Source: Mytilus galloprovincialis
Taxonomy: Eukaryota > Mollusca > Bivalvia > Mytilida > Mytilidae
Length of the DNA: 64,000 nt
Direction: 5' to 3'
Assembly (NCBI RefSeq): GCF_965363235.1
Contig: NC_134845.1
Location: forward strand, 20,896,524-20,960,523
The notes beneath the pieces were generated by a model, which did not search any database, was not told where the DNA came from, and saw only the letters and a program-made list of their open reading frames with translations. Of the stretch, positions 35,197 to 45,969 are shown piece after piece. How positions within the stretch are numbered: position 1 is the first letter of the stretch; every line of letters starts with the position of its first letter. A program made the translations under genes and the position numbers.

Positions 35197-35861
35197 CTAT
35201 CAACAGTGGATATATATTTTTTTTAATGTCGGTATGCTTAAATAAATGACAAATATCGGTGTGCACATATTACATTTGTTATACAGAATCTACGCTATCT
35301 GAGCCCTTTTTCTCTTAAGGCTGTATAGTAACATTTACAGTTTCCAATTTAAAACAAGTGTCCCTCATTCTGAAATTTGAACAATTCAAAATACTCTGTA
35401 TATCGTTATTTTAAAGAATATCATGGCTTGAAAGAGGTGCTTGTGTGGTGTCTGGAATTAACAGGCTTTCTTCGTTTTCTAAATAATTAAAGTATTTGGC
35501 GGTCATTAAAGTATAGGTATATTATCTCTATATAGCTATATCTATATAACGTCTAACAATAGCAACACTCAATATCCAATATATTTAGGCGTGAATAAAC
35601 CGATTCACTTACTGCATTAAAGTTATATGAATGTTTAAGAATATAACGTTAACACGCTAGTTGATACATTAAACATTTTAAATACATTAGTGAACTCAAA
35701 CACATGAATGTATTATATATATGGCACTGAACTTTAAAACCCTAAAATATTCAGTGAACACGTATCACCATTTTACCTGACAGCAAAGATTTCTACAGAT
35801 TTCAAAATGAAGAGAGCTAAATCTAAAAACTTTCAAGTACAGCTGTATAAGTTCGACTTAC

Positions 35862-36042
35862 CAGGCGCTTCAAATTGTGGCCCGTCTCTGCATGCTTCGA
35901 CGTTCTGCATTTTGTTTGCATCATACAAACAATGATATCGGTTAGATATGTTACAAAAATCTGTTGCTCTTAAATCCCATTGCGAATGAAAAGGGCAATG
36001 TAATGTTAAAGCAGTGTCAAGTCCCTCAAAAGGGATTGGTAT
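35862..36042 (-). CDS. Receptor exon 1b: N-terminal part of the ectodomain
   Basis: 181 bases from TATTTACAG|ATACC to CCTG|GTAAGT, phase 0 in and phase 1 out. It encodes IPIPFEGLDTALTLHCPFHS, then QWDLRATDFCNISNRYHCLY and DANKMQNVEACRDGPQFEAP, with four Cys. The series TLHCP.H.QW.LRA..FC is the usual beginning of this bivalve ectodomain, right after the signal peptide. The missing signal peptide must be upstream, in the minus-strand direction. The frame stays open upstream of the acceptor for about 25 codons, so a slightly longer exon is not excluded. Confidence 0.82.
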
Positions 36043-36044
36043 CT

Positions 36045-36940
36045 GTAAATATTCAGGTCGATTACTTATAATCCATTATCTTATTTTGTGCGTTTGAATA
36101 AAGTAATGGATATTATGCACCCCTTGAACAGATGGTCATTTTGACTTCTCAAATGCGGAATTAAAAGCCATTTAAAAGAGATACGTTTAGCTATTCAGAA
36201 TATGTACTTACGCAAACACATTTAATCGAAATAGAGATGTTGAATTCGATGCGTCGTGTAATGAGAGTGCAATTGCATGTAATAATCACATAAAGCAATT
36301 AATCCTATTTGACCTCAAATACACCGGGGATTATCCCATCTTCATTTTTGATTATCCAAAATGGCCAGGGATTACCTTTACTTACTAAAATGATTCAAAA
36401 TCGAGAAAACCCATCATTTATTACAGAAAAAGTAACAAAAATCATTAAATGGAGAAAATCCCAGTCAACGAATTGAGAAAATCTAGGTTTGTTTGACAAG
36501 ATTTGAGAATATCCTACATCTAGTTCAGATAACTCGATTTGAATTAGTCATAGAAAAGTCTGAATGCACCTGTTTTTATCGGCTCGAATAATCCACTGCA
36601 GTTGTCTGGTGTCATTTCATGGATAATTAGAAGACGTTGAACAAGTTGAACAAGTATTCGACAGCTTATGATCGTTGAACAATACAATGAAAAATCTGCT
36701 ATAATCACCAAATTTTTCCTTTACCAAATACCATTTTGATTTGACATGCGATAACTATAGATGATGTTTCTCACTTGTAACATGCACATGAAAATGTCGT
36801 GGAGTTAAAAATAAATCTTTTGTTTTATCTCAGATTTCTGTTTTTTATTGTCCGTAAGCAGTTTGAAAGAACAGACAAAGAACGCATAAAAACCAGTACA
36901 CGAACATTATCGTTTAAATAGATTTTAAACACAATATCAA
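36045..36940. other. Upstream intron of the receptor gene, no exon found
   Basis: Searched for the signal-peptide exon. A strong-looking 5' splice site (TTTGC|GTAAGT, near 36211 on the minus strand) follows an open frame that has a stop just upstream and no start codon, so it was not accepted. 36330-36500 has short repeated 'GAGAAAATC' and 'GGGATTA' words of unclear meaning. Confidence 0.5.
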
Positions 36941-36949
36941 TGATTATTT

Positions 36950-37165
36950 ATTACATAAGAAGAAGGATCTACTTTCCTTTCCGGAGCACCTGAGATCACC
37001 CCCAGATTTTTTGTGGGGCTCGTCTTTATTTTTCTATGTTGTGTTTTCAGTACTATATATAATTATTTGTCTGTTTGATCTTTTTATTTTAGCCATGTCG
37101 TTGTCAGTTTATTTTCGATCTATGAGTTTGACTATCCACCTGGTATCTTTCGTCCCTACTTAACT
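36950..37165 (+). repeat. 3' tail fragment of the reverse-transcriptase-linked repeat
   Basis: 'CCGGAGCACCTGAGATCACCCCC', 'GTGGGGCTCGT', 'TAGCCATGTCGTTGTCAGTTTATTTTCGATCTATGAGTTTGACTATCC' and 'GGTATCTTTCGTCCCTACTT' match, in reverse, 42350-42560. No protein-coding part remains. Confidence 0.85.
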
Positions 37166-37380
37166 AAAATTAAGCTCAAAGAACATGACTTGCTGATAAG
37201 AAATGGTGCTGCCCTACACGTAAAATGTAATACAAAGAATATTTCAAACAACAGCTGCATTATCAGTACCAATATACTCTTTATCGTAGTGAATTTGTTG
37301 ATTAAAAACAAAATGAAAAATAATTCAATGCATGTGAAATCTTCCGAGAGAATGCATGACGTTCTACAATACTAATATCC

Positions 37381-38806
37381 TTACGGAAAGTCTCGGATCC
37401 GACTGTTGACATCGACTCTGACAGGTAAAATGAAGGGAGTCATCTCAAAATAGAAAAAAAGTATTAAATAATTTAATTTTTCAAGAAAAATTTGCAAGTA
37501 ACAATTTAACACGATTTTACAAAAAGATTTAATTTTTCTAATAAGGTTTGTCTTCTAACAAATCCTACACAAGTCTCCATAATCAGTCTGAGTTTTTGTA
37601 CCCATCACTTTATAATTTTTAAGGTCACCCATGGCATGTTCAACAATAATTATATATTCTGCAATTACTCTGTTAAATTTTCTACTCTAGCGTTTCTGGT
37701 GATCTGGTTTTCTAGTAATTTGTTGTCGTGTAAATTGCGTAATTACGGGATGCTGATTATGACAGATTTTATCTCCCAACAGCACACATTCTTCTGGAAA
37801 ATTTAGTGGTGTATTGGCTCCAATTTGTCTCATCATCCTTTACTGATGCGGATCATTTTGGTGGCCTAAAAATCCGCTTTCAACATAGCAAAAGCTTTCC
37901 ATACAAAAACTGCTGCATCCAGGAAACGGTGATGCATGACTTGTCAGCTTCAGTGGAAGAGTTAGAAGTAGTCCGAGTTGAAGCATAAATAGAAGCGCCC
38001 AATGCGGTCGCCACAGTTGACAAAGAACCATCGCTTTAAAATAAAGCTGGATCTTCACAAACACCAGAGAAGCACAAGCGAAAGGCCTAAAAGCGACCGT
38101 TGATGGACATCATCCGCGAAAACCAGATGGTATAAAACTGATTTATTACCAAACAAAATTAAAAAAATATTGAAAGTTATCGGAATAAGTTCTTCTGAAA
38201 ACGATTCCGATTGATTGTATATTAAGAAAACAAATACAATTTCCTTCATTTTTTAATTTATATATTATATAGTTTGAACATTTACAAATCTTATTCACTG
38301 TTTCTTAGCTCAAAGGTATTTGGGAGTTATAGTTCTGATCACTTGGCATCAGTAATTTTTTCTGTCATCTTTTGCGACTGGAAAACATATTGATTTTTAG
38401 CTTTACATTTTAAAAGGTAACTGTCCGCTGCGCAGTAAAACATGTCAACCATCCGTAACGCAATATTGTGACTCAGGAATGACTATGCTACGTGCTCTTA
38501 AAAAAGGGGGGACAAAAAATGCCAAACATTTCCGTTATTTTAATAATATTTATCCACATCTCTTGTCTAGAACAAAACTTGGTAGCCCCCCCCCCCCAAA
38601 AAAAAAAGCAACACACACACCGATATCTATCTTAAAGATTACTCCCTAACATTGATGTTCCGTTTATCTTTGTATCCGTGAAACAGGAAAATATTTTACC
38701 AGAATGCAGGATATGTTTATCTTTTTTGTAAATCGTTTTTGAGACGACCCCTGTAATTTTTGCTGTCAGAGTCGGAGTCTACAGTCGGATCCGAGACTTT
38801 CCGTAA
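37381..38806 (-). mobile_element. Decayed PIF/Harbinger-type DNA transposon with ~70 bp inverted repeats
   Basis: The left end (37381-37450) and right end (38737-38806) are inverted repeats beginning TTACGGAAAGTCTCGGATCC, alike at roughly 60 of 70 bases. Between them, on the minus strand, lies a transposase remnant. The middle contains stops and no intact frame. I see no clear target duplication; the TTA at the left and TAA at the right ends could be remnants of the TWA target used by Harbinger elements. A C/A homopolymer pair (38586-38607) lies inside. The element sits in the probable first intron of the receptor gene. Confidence 0.82.
37606..37803 (-). pseudogene. Harbinger-like (DDE) transposase, C-terminal relic
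   Basis: Minus-strand translation from about 37803 gives FPEECVLLGDKICHN, QHPVITQFTRQQITRKPDHQ, KR, a stop (TAG), then SRKFNRVIAEYIIIVEHAMG and DLKNYKVMGT. The order of LLgDkgy-hPvITpf, then fNr..a..ri.VEHaiG.LK, is the end of the DDE domain of HARBI1/PIF-type transposases, with the Glu of VEH as the last catalytic residue. The in-frame stop and loss of the first half mean it is not functional. Frames on the opposite strand here (37806-37988) are shadows. Confidence 0.75.
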
Positions 38807-39095
38807 ATCTCTAGTGAGATACCACTTGATTAAATACACCGGCGGTAATTTGTTACAGTGTTTGAACTTTGTAGCATAGACTTTTATTATTTTATGCAAA
38901 TATCGGAAAATTGACAAAATTTCATTGGAGATTCAAACAAACATTGTTGAGCAATTCTTTAGATATACCTCCATCGAGACTGTTGCAACTAAGATCAAAG
39001 AACAAAAAGGGACATTCAAAACAATTGTCAAATGTAAATAATGTAATACAATCATGCATTTGTTGTAACACATAAATTAGATTTTTAAAACATAC

Positions 39096-39134
39096 CATTA
39101 AAAGTAGAAAGACACTCCTCATCCTATCGTTCAT
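39096..39134 (-). CDS. Candidate signal-peptide exon of the receptor gene
   Basis: ATG at 39134, thirteen codons (MNDRMRSVFLLLM), then ATG|GTATGT, a good 5' splice site in phase 0. Phase 0 is what exon 35862-36042 needs. Joined directly, the hydrophobic run becomes SVFLLLMIPIPF, a short but possible signal peptide; a further exon between them may be missing. The implied intron of about 3 kb contains the Harbinger-type element at 37381-38806. Other signal-like starts nearby (38249, 38064) have the wrong phase or lie in transposon DNA. Confidence 0.35.
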
Positions 39135-40200
39135 TTCATATATTAGTATTTTGTGTTATTCTTCAACCTTTGCGCTGCAACAGAAAGCTTATCGTAAAAT
39201 TGGTTGTTGAACTCCATATCATAGTGATAAGTTTAGAACACAGTGCCATTTTTATTCGTCAATTAACGATTGTCTCTTCGAATATTGGCTTTTTCTTTTG
39301 CCAACATTTTTATAGTGTTATGTGCGGTATGGGTTGTGCTAATTGTTAACGGCCGTACAGTGACCAATAGTAATTGCTTCATTGGAAATCATATAACATA
39401 TTCTTATTGATTAATGATTCTACTATCAAAATCGGGCTAAAACCATTTGATTTGTCCTAATAGAAAAGAATTTGGTTTTCAAAAGTTACTAGAACACACC
39501 CGCAAAATCGCGGGCATATCCAGCTTGTTAACTGTTGTAGGATGATTTTTGTAAAAGTTTTTTTTTTGTCTGGAGAATTGCACGGTCCTCTGAAGATAGA
39601 AAATGAAAGTACCGATGTGGCATCCGTGTACTATCATGACTATGGACACATTCTTGTTTCCACATGTTTTACTTATTTTATTATATATGCTGGTATGACC
39701 CCTTTAATAGTAAAGATTTAGAAAAAAAACAGTAGAATCAATACAGAGAGTCTCTATATGTCATAGTAGTAAAATCGTAGTTTACATGTGGATAAACGCG
39801 AAAAATAATTTTCCTCTCTAAGGGGGTAGAATAGTTGTGGTTCTTGCGATCTAAAAACCATGATATGGAGAACGCTCTGTTTGGCTTATTTATTTTTCAT
39901 TTGTGTTATCTATCAAACGATTGGTTGTACCTGTGCATGTTTAAAACGGGAAGTCTCATCTATGACTAAAATCAGTCTGATGACGGAAACAATATCCGGA
40001 CTCCTTTTTTGTCGTTTTTCTCCCCAAATAACTCAATCTGAATAATCATAAGAATGGATGACAAATGGGACTATGCATGTTACCTATAGGACACAGAGGT
40101 ATGTTGATTAATTTATTCAGGAAGGATGAGAAGCGACACACAAATTAATGTCTTCTCGTTTAATAGTATAGATGATTTTCCTTCTAATAAAACCAATCAA
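39135..40200. other. Possible upstream region of the receptor gene; one small open frame
   Basis: No clear TATA or initiator could be assigned. A plus-strand 61-codon frame (39860-40045) begins with a signal-like MIWRTLCLAYLFFICVIYQT followed by IGCTCACLK. It has no partner exon, homologue known to me, or length typical of a gene, so I do not call it one. Confidence 0.35.
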
Positions 40201-40204
40201 TATA

Positions 40205-40330
40205 GGTATAGGAAGATGTGGTATGAGTGCCAATGAGACAACTCTCCATCCAAATAACAATTTATAAAAGTAAACAATTATAGATCAAGGTACGGCCTTC
40301 AACACGGAGCATTGGCTCACACCTAACAAC
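40205..40330 (+). repeat. M5-family mussel repeat
   Basis: 'GGAAGATGTGGTATGAGTGCCAATGAGACAACTCTCCATCCAAAT' and 'CAAGGTACGGCCTTCAACACGGAGCATTGGCTCACACC', as at 22940-23060. Confidence 0.85.
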
Positions 40331-41391
40331 AAGCTTACTACTTACTGAGACTTACATATATAAATCTTAAAAGGGAAATCAAATATAAAAAATGCAAGCT
40401 TAGGCAATGACAACTATTAACCACAAGCTTACACATTCGTGTTCACCGATTTGACTCAAATTCTCTCTTTTGATTATAACAAGGTGTATATATAACTTCG
40501 TTTTGTGTGTATTTTAGTCTAGACGCAATCTAATAAACTATCGACTTGACCTCATAAGAATATAAACTTGAAAAAAAGATTGTTCACTTGTGGTAATGTG
40601 TTTTGGATAGAGTTAAGTCATTTTAATTTATGTTTTATAGTGCGCCCTTCTATGTTGTGAAATTACACTATTTCAGATAATGGTGAAGGTTGGTACCATT
40701 AAAACGTTTAAACCCGCTGAAATTGTTTGCACCTGTCCTAAGTCAGGAATCTCAATATCAAGTTTTTACCTGCATGCGAGTGATGTTTTGTAGATCGTAT
40801 CAGTCAATCAAATGATTTACCTTTGTTTCACTTTTAAATGTTGTCATTCTTTTCCTTTAAATAACATTACAAGCACGATTCATGCATTATCCATCTCTAG
40901 CTAAGGGGTTACATAAAGTTCACATGAATACGGATTCAATGAGGTCGAAGTATTCACCTGCAAGACATTTCTCCATACGAGACCATATGACACAGAAATA
41001 AACAACTAGAGGTCAACAACGGTCTTCAACAATGAGCAGCCCCATAATAGAAAAATCGTGTGTTTTTTTTTATAACATGCAACTTTCCTTAAAGCTCATG
41101 TCTTTATATCAAATTAATTTATAGATTGCAGTTTCTTCTTTAGATTAAAATATTTTCTTAATTTTGTAATTTCCTGTAGATCGCTGTGTTTGCATTTTAT
41201 ATCAAATGAATGCATCCGACTTTAACACATGTTTAATAACTGATTATGTTTTGGGATTTTCTTGAAGATAATAAATGGGAATCTTAACCTTAAAAAATCG
41301 GGGAAATGATTTTGTGACAAAACAATGAAAACAAAATTGCGTTGTTGAATTTATATATCATGTTAATGTTCTGTTCACTGGATTTGTCGAA

Positions 41392-41637
41392 ACTTACATT
41401 GTAGAACTAGAGAATTAGCCTAGTTTACAAATGTATCTGTAACAGCATGTACACTTCTGTAAAAAATCATATTTAAATGTTTTAACTTGAAATTATTTGA
41501 TTTAGCTTCGAAATGTCGACACTTACATTGTAGAACTAGAGAATTGGCCTAGTTTACAAATGTATCTGCAGCACATGTACACTTCAGTTAAAAATCATAT
41601 TTAAATGTTTTAACTTGAAATTATTTGATTTAGCTTG
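41392..41637 (+). repeat. Tandem duplication, two units of about 129 and 118 bases
   Basis: 'ACTTACATTGTAGAACTAGAGAATT.GCCTAGTTTACAAATGTATCTG' starts at 41392 and again at 41521. Both units end 'AAATCATATTTAAATGTTTTAACTTGAAATTATTTGATTTAGCTT'. Only a few differences, so the duplication is recent. Non-coding. Confidence 0.92.
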
Positions 41638-42329
41638 GCAAGTATTGCTGTAATACTTCACTGTAAGTGCATTAAACTAATGTAATATTCTTTCGAAAGT
41701 CTTTAATATGCATCAATAAGGGTGACTTGTAAATTTTATTCTAACTGATATAATTATTTATCGCTAATTTGTACATTTTCCCTTTGACATGTTTGATCTT
41801 AGAGCCTAATATGTTCTATATCATTGACATGACTTGATACTCGAAAAGATTAGGCAATGATAACATGTTTAAGTGCAGCAACGTCACGCGCTCAAGTCCA
41901 TCCGCTTTAATTTATCAATAAAATGCACGCGACTTCATTATTACTACCGAACAACCATCCCAACGATTTGTGCGCGTAATGATAGTTTTACTATCTATTC
42001 CATTCAAATTCATATTCTCAACCTAAAAACCTACAGCTAACACCAAGTGTCGATAAAAAGAATAATAGATTTTGCATCAGCTTGCTTTTTATTCTTGCTG
42101 ATTGTAAATAAATTTTTATCAAATTGGCACTATGGCCTCAAATGTTTAACATTGAGTATTGAAAACTGCACACCGTAAAAAAGCCCAGATATTTAATTAT
42201 GAGCTACTGCTTTTTCCAAATAATTATTCTTCTAATGTTTATATCTGCACCTAACTATAGATACAGCTTCCACCGCCTCATTTCTAGAAATATACCGTGA
42301 ATGTTTTAACTGCCTTCATTTCAGTATCA

Positions 42330-42990
42330 TAATCTTTGATAGACGAGACAGAGTTTGTAAAAGAGGGGCGAAAGATACTAGAGGGACAGTCAAACTCATA
42401 GCTCGAAAATAAACTGACATCGACATGGCTAAAAACGACAAACAGACAAATAATAGTACACAAGACACAACATAAAAAAAATAGAGACTAAGCAGCACAA
42501 ACCCCGACAAAAAACAAGGAATGATCTCAAGTGCTCTGAAAGCGTAAGCAGATCCTGCTCCACATGTTGCATCCGTCTTGTTTCTCATGTTTTTTCATAT
42601 CCGGTAAATAGTCTGATTCGACAGGGCACATTCGTGAAAAGGGAAGGAAATTGTAGTTTTGACATAAGAAACATATTCGATATCATCTGTGAAACAGTTA
42701 TTAATAGCGGTCAACCAACCCGCGTCCACAAAATGTTCAAAGGGATGATTTCAACTTAACCATTTGGAACTCTTGGTTTAATAGCTGTCTTGTGAAAAAT
42801 CATGATAGAAAATACAAGCCCTGGAATATCGTATCATTTGGGAGATATATACACCGTATGCAGGTGCTGCTGGAATGTTGCTACTTAGAAATGGAAAGCT
42901 GAAATCATCACTTTTGTCGTAAAGTTTTGTTTTCAACTGACCCTCATTGTCAATTTCTAGATGGAAATTAAGATATTAGGCAGGCTTAGC
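42330..42990 (-). pseudogene. Reverse-transcriptase C-terminal relic with long 3' tail
   Basis: From about 42975 down, the minus strand reads LNFHLEIDNEGQLKTKLYDK, SDDFSFPFLSSNIPAAPAYG, VYISQMIRYSRAC and FYHDFSQDSY, then a stop. This is the same protein block as at 46534 (YLEFDIHG, YDKREDLNF, SQLIRY). The rest (42330-42750) is the untranslated tail also found at 36950-37165. A 5'-truncated retroelement copy. Confidence 0.82.
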
Positions 42991-43235
42991 TGTAACTTCT
43001 GCATTTTATATCTAGTTCACTATCTATGTAGAGGAAAAAAATGTTAAAGGATATTTGCAACTTCTTATTTTGTAAATCGTCAGCAGTGTCTGGACAAAAA
43101 ATTATAAAGTAGGTCATAATATGAAGAGGTTACCAAATTTACTTACATCAGTTCCCGTTATTTGTAGTGCCATTGCACACTCTTTTTTTTATGTTTGTGA
43201 CGTCAACATTTTGATGAACTATAATGTTTGAAGAA

Positions 43236-43490
43236 TTAAACCAAAAGCGAGTACGAGATTGAGAGAAAACTATACCGGTTTAAAAACCAAAACTGAGGAA
43301 AACACATCAACATTAAGAGGAAAACAACGAAACAACAGAAACACTGAAGTGCAAAAAAAAACGACAATCCAACACACACAGAAACGAAGTATAAGATAAC
43401 AACTGGCATTTTCCTTACTTGGTACTGACATTTAAAAAAAAATGGGGTGTTGAACCTGATTTTGTGGCTAGCCAAACCTCACACGAAAAA
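43236..43490 (+). repeat. M2-family mussel repeat
   Basis: 'CCGGTTTAAAAACCAAAACTGAGGAAAACACATCAACATTAAGAGGAAAACAACG' and 'CCTGATTTTGTGGCTAGCCAAACCTC' match 9115-9300. Confidence 0.8.
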
Positions 43491-43899
43491 AAAATATTTT
43501 GCGTTATAGAATGTATTTTCTTGATTGCAAAAACAACCGATTCAATATTTTTTATTTCCCTTTCAATTTGAGTCACGCATATTCCTGAAAACTGTACGTA
43601 TTCGTTGCTTTACAATTAAATAAGTTAATAAGCGGCAGAAATGCTTTTGAATACTTTTGGTATTTTGAAATTGAGATAAATCATGATCGAACCAAACAAA
43701 TACGTGACAAAGCAACACAAAAAGGCTTAAAGACAAAGCACATATTCAAAAATAAGACAAGAATTCGTAAAGTTACCATTGCACAATTACATGAAGACTG
43801 GTATAGAGCCACGTTATATAATTTTAAAGAAACACAAAAAGGTGTATAGACAATACTTATATGCGAAATTTGACAGACAAGAATATACAAATTATCATA

Positions 43900-44560
43900 C
43901 GTAGCAATACACAGTTAGAAGTTTAGTTTCGCAAAATAGGTATGGTGATTTTTCAAATATGAAAGTTTTTGAAAAATGAAATTGACTTCTAGATCTAGAT
44001 AGTTGAAGCATAATACAGCCTTCCTAATGGATTTATGTGAACATTTAGATTGTTTTGAGCATGTTTTATCTGCCATTTTTCTGTTTGACAGTCCGTATTT
44101 TCCTATCCATAGGTCTAGAAATTATTTTAGTGTTTTTCAACAAAGATTCGTCGCTCGAATTTTTTTATATAATTTTATGGAAAACGAGCAGAAATGCATA
44201 TGATTCTTTTTTTTATAGACTTCTTGATAGATATATGTCTTTGATTTTAGGAAAGGTATCACTCTAATTGATTGAAATTTTCATTTGGACCTAATTTTTG
44301 AAACTTTTATGGCATGTTGATCCCCCTTTTTGCAATATATTTTATCAAATAAATGCAGATTGTTGCCCGTTTTACACCAAAAAAAGATTATATTTCACCA
44401 TTATAGCTATTGAAAATCAAATCTATGGAAGTTTCTCTTTCAATAAATATACACGGAATAACACATATATTAAGCCTTAATTATTAGAAAGGAACGGAAA
44501 GAGGGTGTTTAAAAATTATGAGTGTCAATTTTAAGTTGTAACAGTGTATTTCTACCTTAT
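43900..44560 (+). repeat. Direct repeat D, copy 1
   Basis: Matches 45290-45960 in order: 'CAATACACAGTT.GA.GTTTAGTT.CGCA', 'AGTCCGTATTTTCCTATCC', 'CATAGGTCTAGAAATTATT.TAGTGTTTTT', 'TATCACTCTAATTGATTGAA.TTTTC.TTTGGACCTAATTTTTGA' and 'GAGTGTCAATTTTAAGT'. Open frames of 60-90 codons in both copies are not conserved in frame. Confidence 0.88.
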
Positions 44561-45289
44561 CGCATTTGACAAAGCACAGAATAATTTATTTTTAGACAAA
44601 TCATACCACAAATCTATTGATATTTAGATTATAGATGTAATTCCTAGGGAGAAACATCTTTTAGCATTACAATATTTGTGAGTTTTGTTGTTTATTGTTC
44701 TTTATTAATAGCAACTAATATAGACATTTTGACAAAAAGACTTGGAACGGTAAAAAATTGATACTTTATTGGCTCCCCCTTGGAAAAGAAAAAAAATGCG
44801 CGTAATGTAGAAACATCAATAGGGAACGCTTGATATTTCTTCATGCGAATAAATCATTTTTTTTTTGCAAGTATAAAGTTACAATTTAGCATGATTTCAG
44901 CCTAAAATTTTCCTCGCTGTTATACATTAATTCGGTATTTGCAAAATTTTACCCAAGGCTTTGGTGTGCTAATACACAACAAAATAGACATTCTAGAGAT
45001 TTAAAATTGCTCTAATTTGTAAAAAAAATTTCTGTTAAGGTAATTATAAGTTTTTAAACAAGAAAACACAAGCACAGAAGGTAATTTGACTAAACAAGGA
45101 GAGATTATACTTTGTCATGGCATGGCATGTTTCTTCAAATCACTGGTTTGTTGAATTTCAGTGGTAACTGCTAACCTTCATAAAATATTTATTTCTGAAT
45201 ATATTTTCAAAACTAGCAGGCCAATTTGCTCGGATAAACTAGCAGAACACAGAAATTCATTTAAAATGGAATTTGAAAAAAAAATTCAA

Positions 45290-45960
45290 CTTTAAGGTAC
45301 TAATACACAGTTGGAGGTTTAGTTCCGCATTATTGCCATGGTGATTTTTTTTTTTTTTTAGATATGAAAAGTTTTTTTACAATACATATAATTTTAGATA
45401 GTTGAAGAATAATATAGCATTTCTAGTGTGTTCATATGGACATTCAGATTGTTTTAGCATGTTTTATAGGCTATTTTTCTGTTTGCCAGTCCGTATTTTC
45501 CTATCCGTACCGCCCATAGGTCTAGAAATTATTGTAGTGTTTTTAAGAAAGATTCGACGCTCGATCTTTAATTTTATGGAAAAACGATCAGAAATGCATA
45601 TGTTTTATTTTTACCTCTTGATAGATATATGTTTATGGTTTCAGGAAAAGTATCACTCTAATTGATTGAAGTTTTCCTTTGGACCTAATTTTTGAGACTT
45701 TTGTGACATGTTCATCCCGCCTTTTTCAAAAATTTCAAAAATTTCAGATTGTTGCCATAGTTACATCAAAACGAGATTATATATCACCATTATAACTATT
45801 GGAAATCAAATCTATGGAAGATTATCTTTCCATAGATATACACATATATAACACAAATATTAAGCATTATTTATTTGAAAGGACGGGGGAAAGGGAGTTT
45901 CTATTTTCATAAAATCATGAGTGTCAATTTTAAGTATTTTTGTCCTAATAGTGTATGTCT
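45290..45960 (+). repeat. Direct repeat D, copy 2
   Basis: Partner of 43900-44560, about 1.39 kb further on. It has a short extra 'CCGTACCG' before 'CCCATAGGTCTAG'. Non-coding. Confidence 0.88.
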
Positions 45961-45969
45961 ACCATAGAA

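Larger units (their letters stand above)
25191..39134 (-). other. Locus: membrane-anchored STAND NTPase-ankyrin receptor gene
   Basis: Seven exons join without a frame break: 36042-35862, 35196-34894, 32119-32057, 30814-30737, 28700-28671, 27877-27815 and 27055-25191. Every junction is GT-AG and all six introns are phase 1, so every internal exon is a multiple of three. The joined protein has 860 residues without its signal peptide: ectodomain 1-183 with 14 Cys, transmembrane helix about 194-217, linker 218-250, P-loop NTPase from about 250 (Walker A 279-286), and ankyrin repeats about 648-860. A possible signal-peptide exon lies at 39096-39134. The introns hold mussel repeats and a Harbinger-type transposon. 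By architecture this is a type I receptor with a STAND switch inside the cell. Ligand and output are unknown. An innate-immune or cell-death role is inference from the STAND class. Confidence 0.82.

Noticed and set aside
36211-36300. Strong 5' splice site TTTGC|GTAAGT as end of a first receptor exon
   Set aside because: The phase-compatible frame meets a stop just upstream and has no ATG.
37806-38249. Signal-peptide-like frames on both strands
   Set aside because: They lie inside the decayed Harbinger element. The phase of the possible donor near 38150 does not match exon 35862-36042.
39860-40045. 61-codon frame with signal-like start and CTCAC motif
   Set aside because: No splice partner, no conserved motif, short length; chance is likely.
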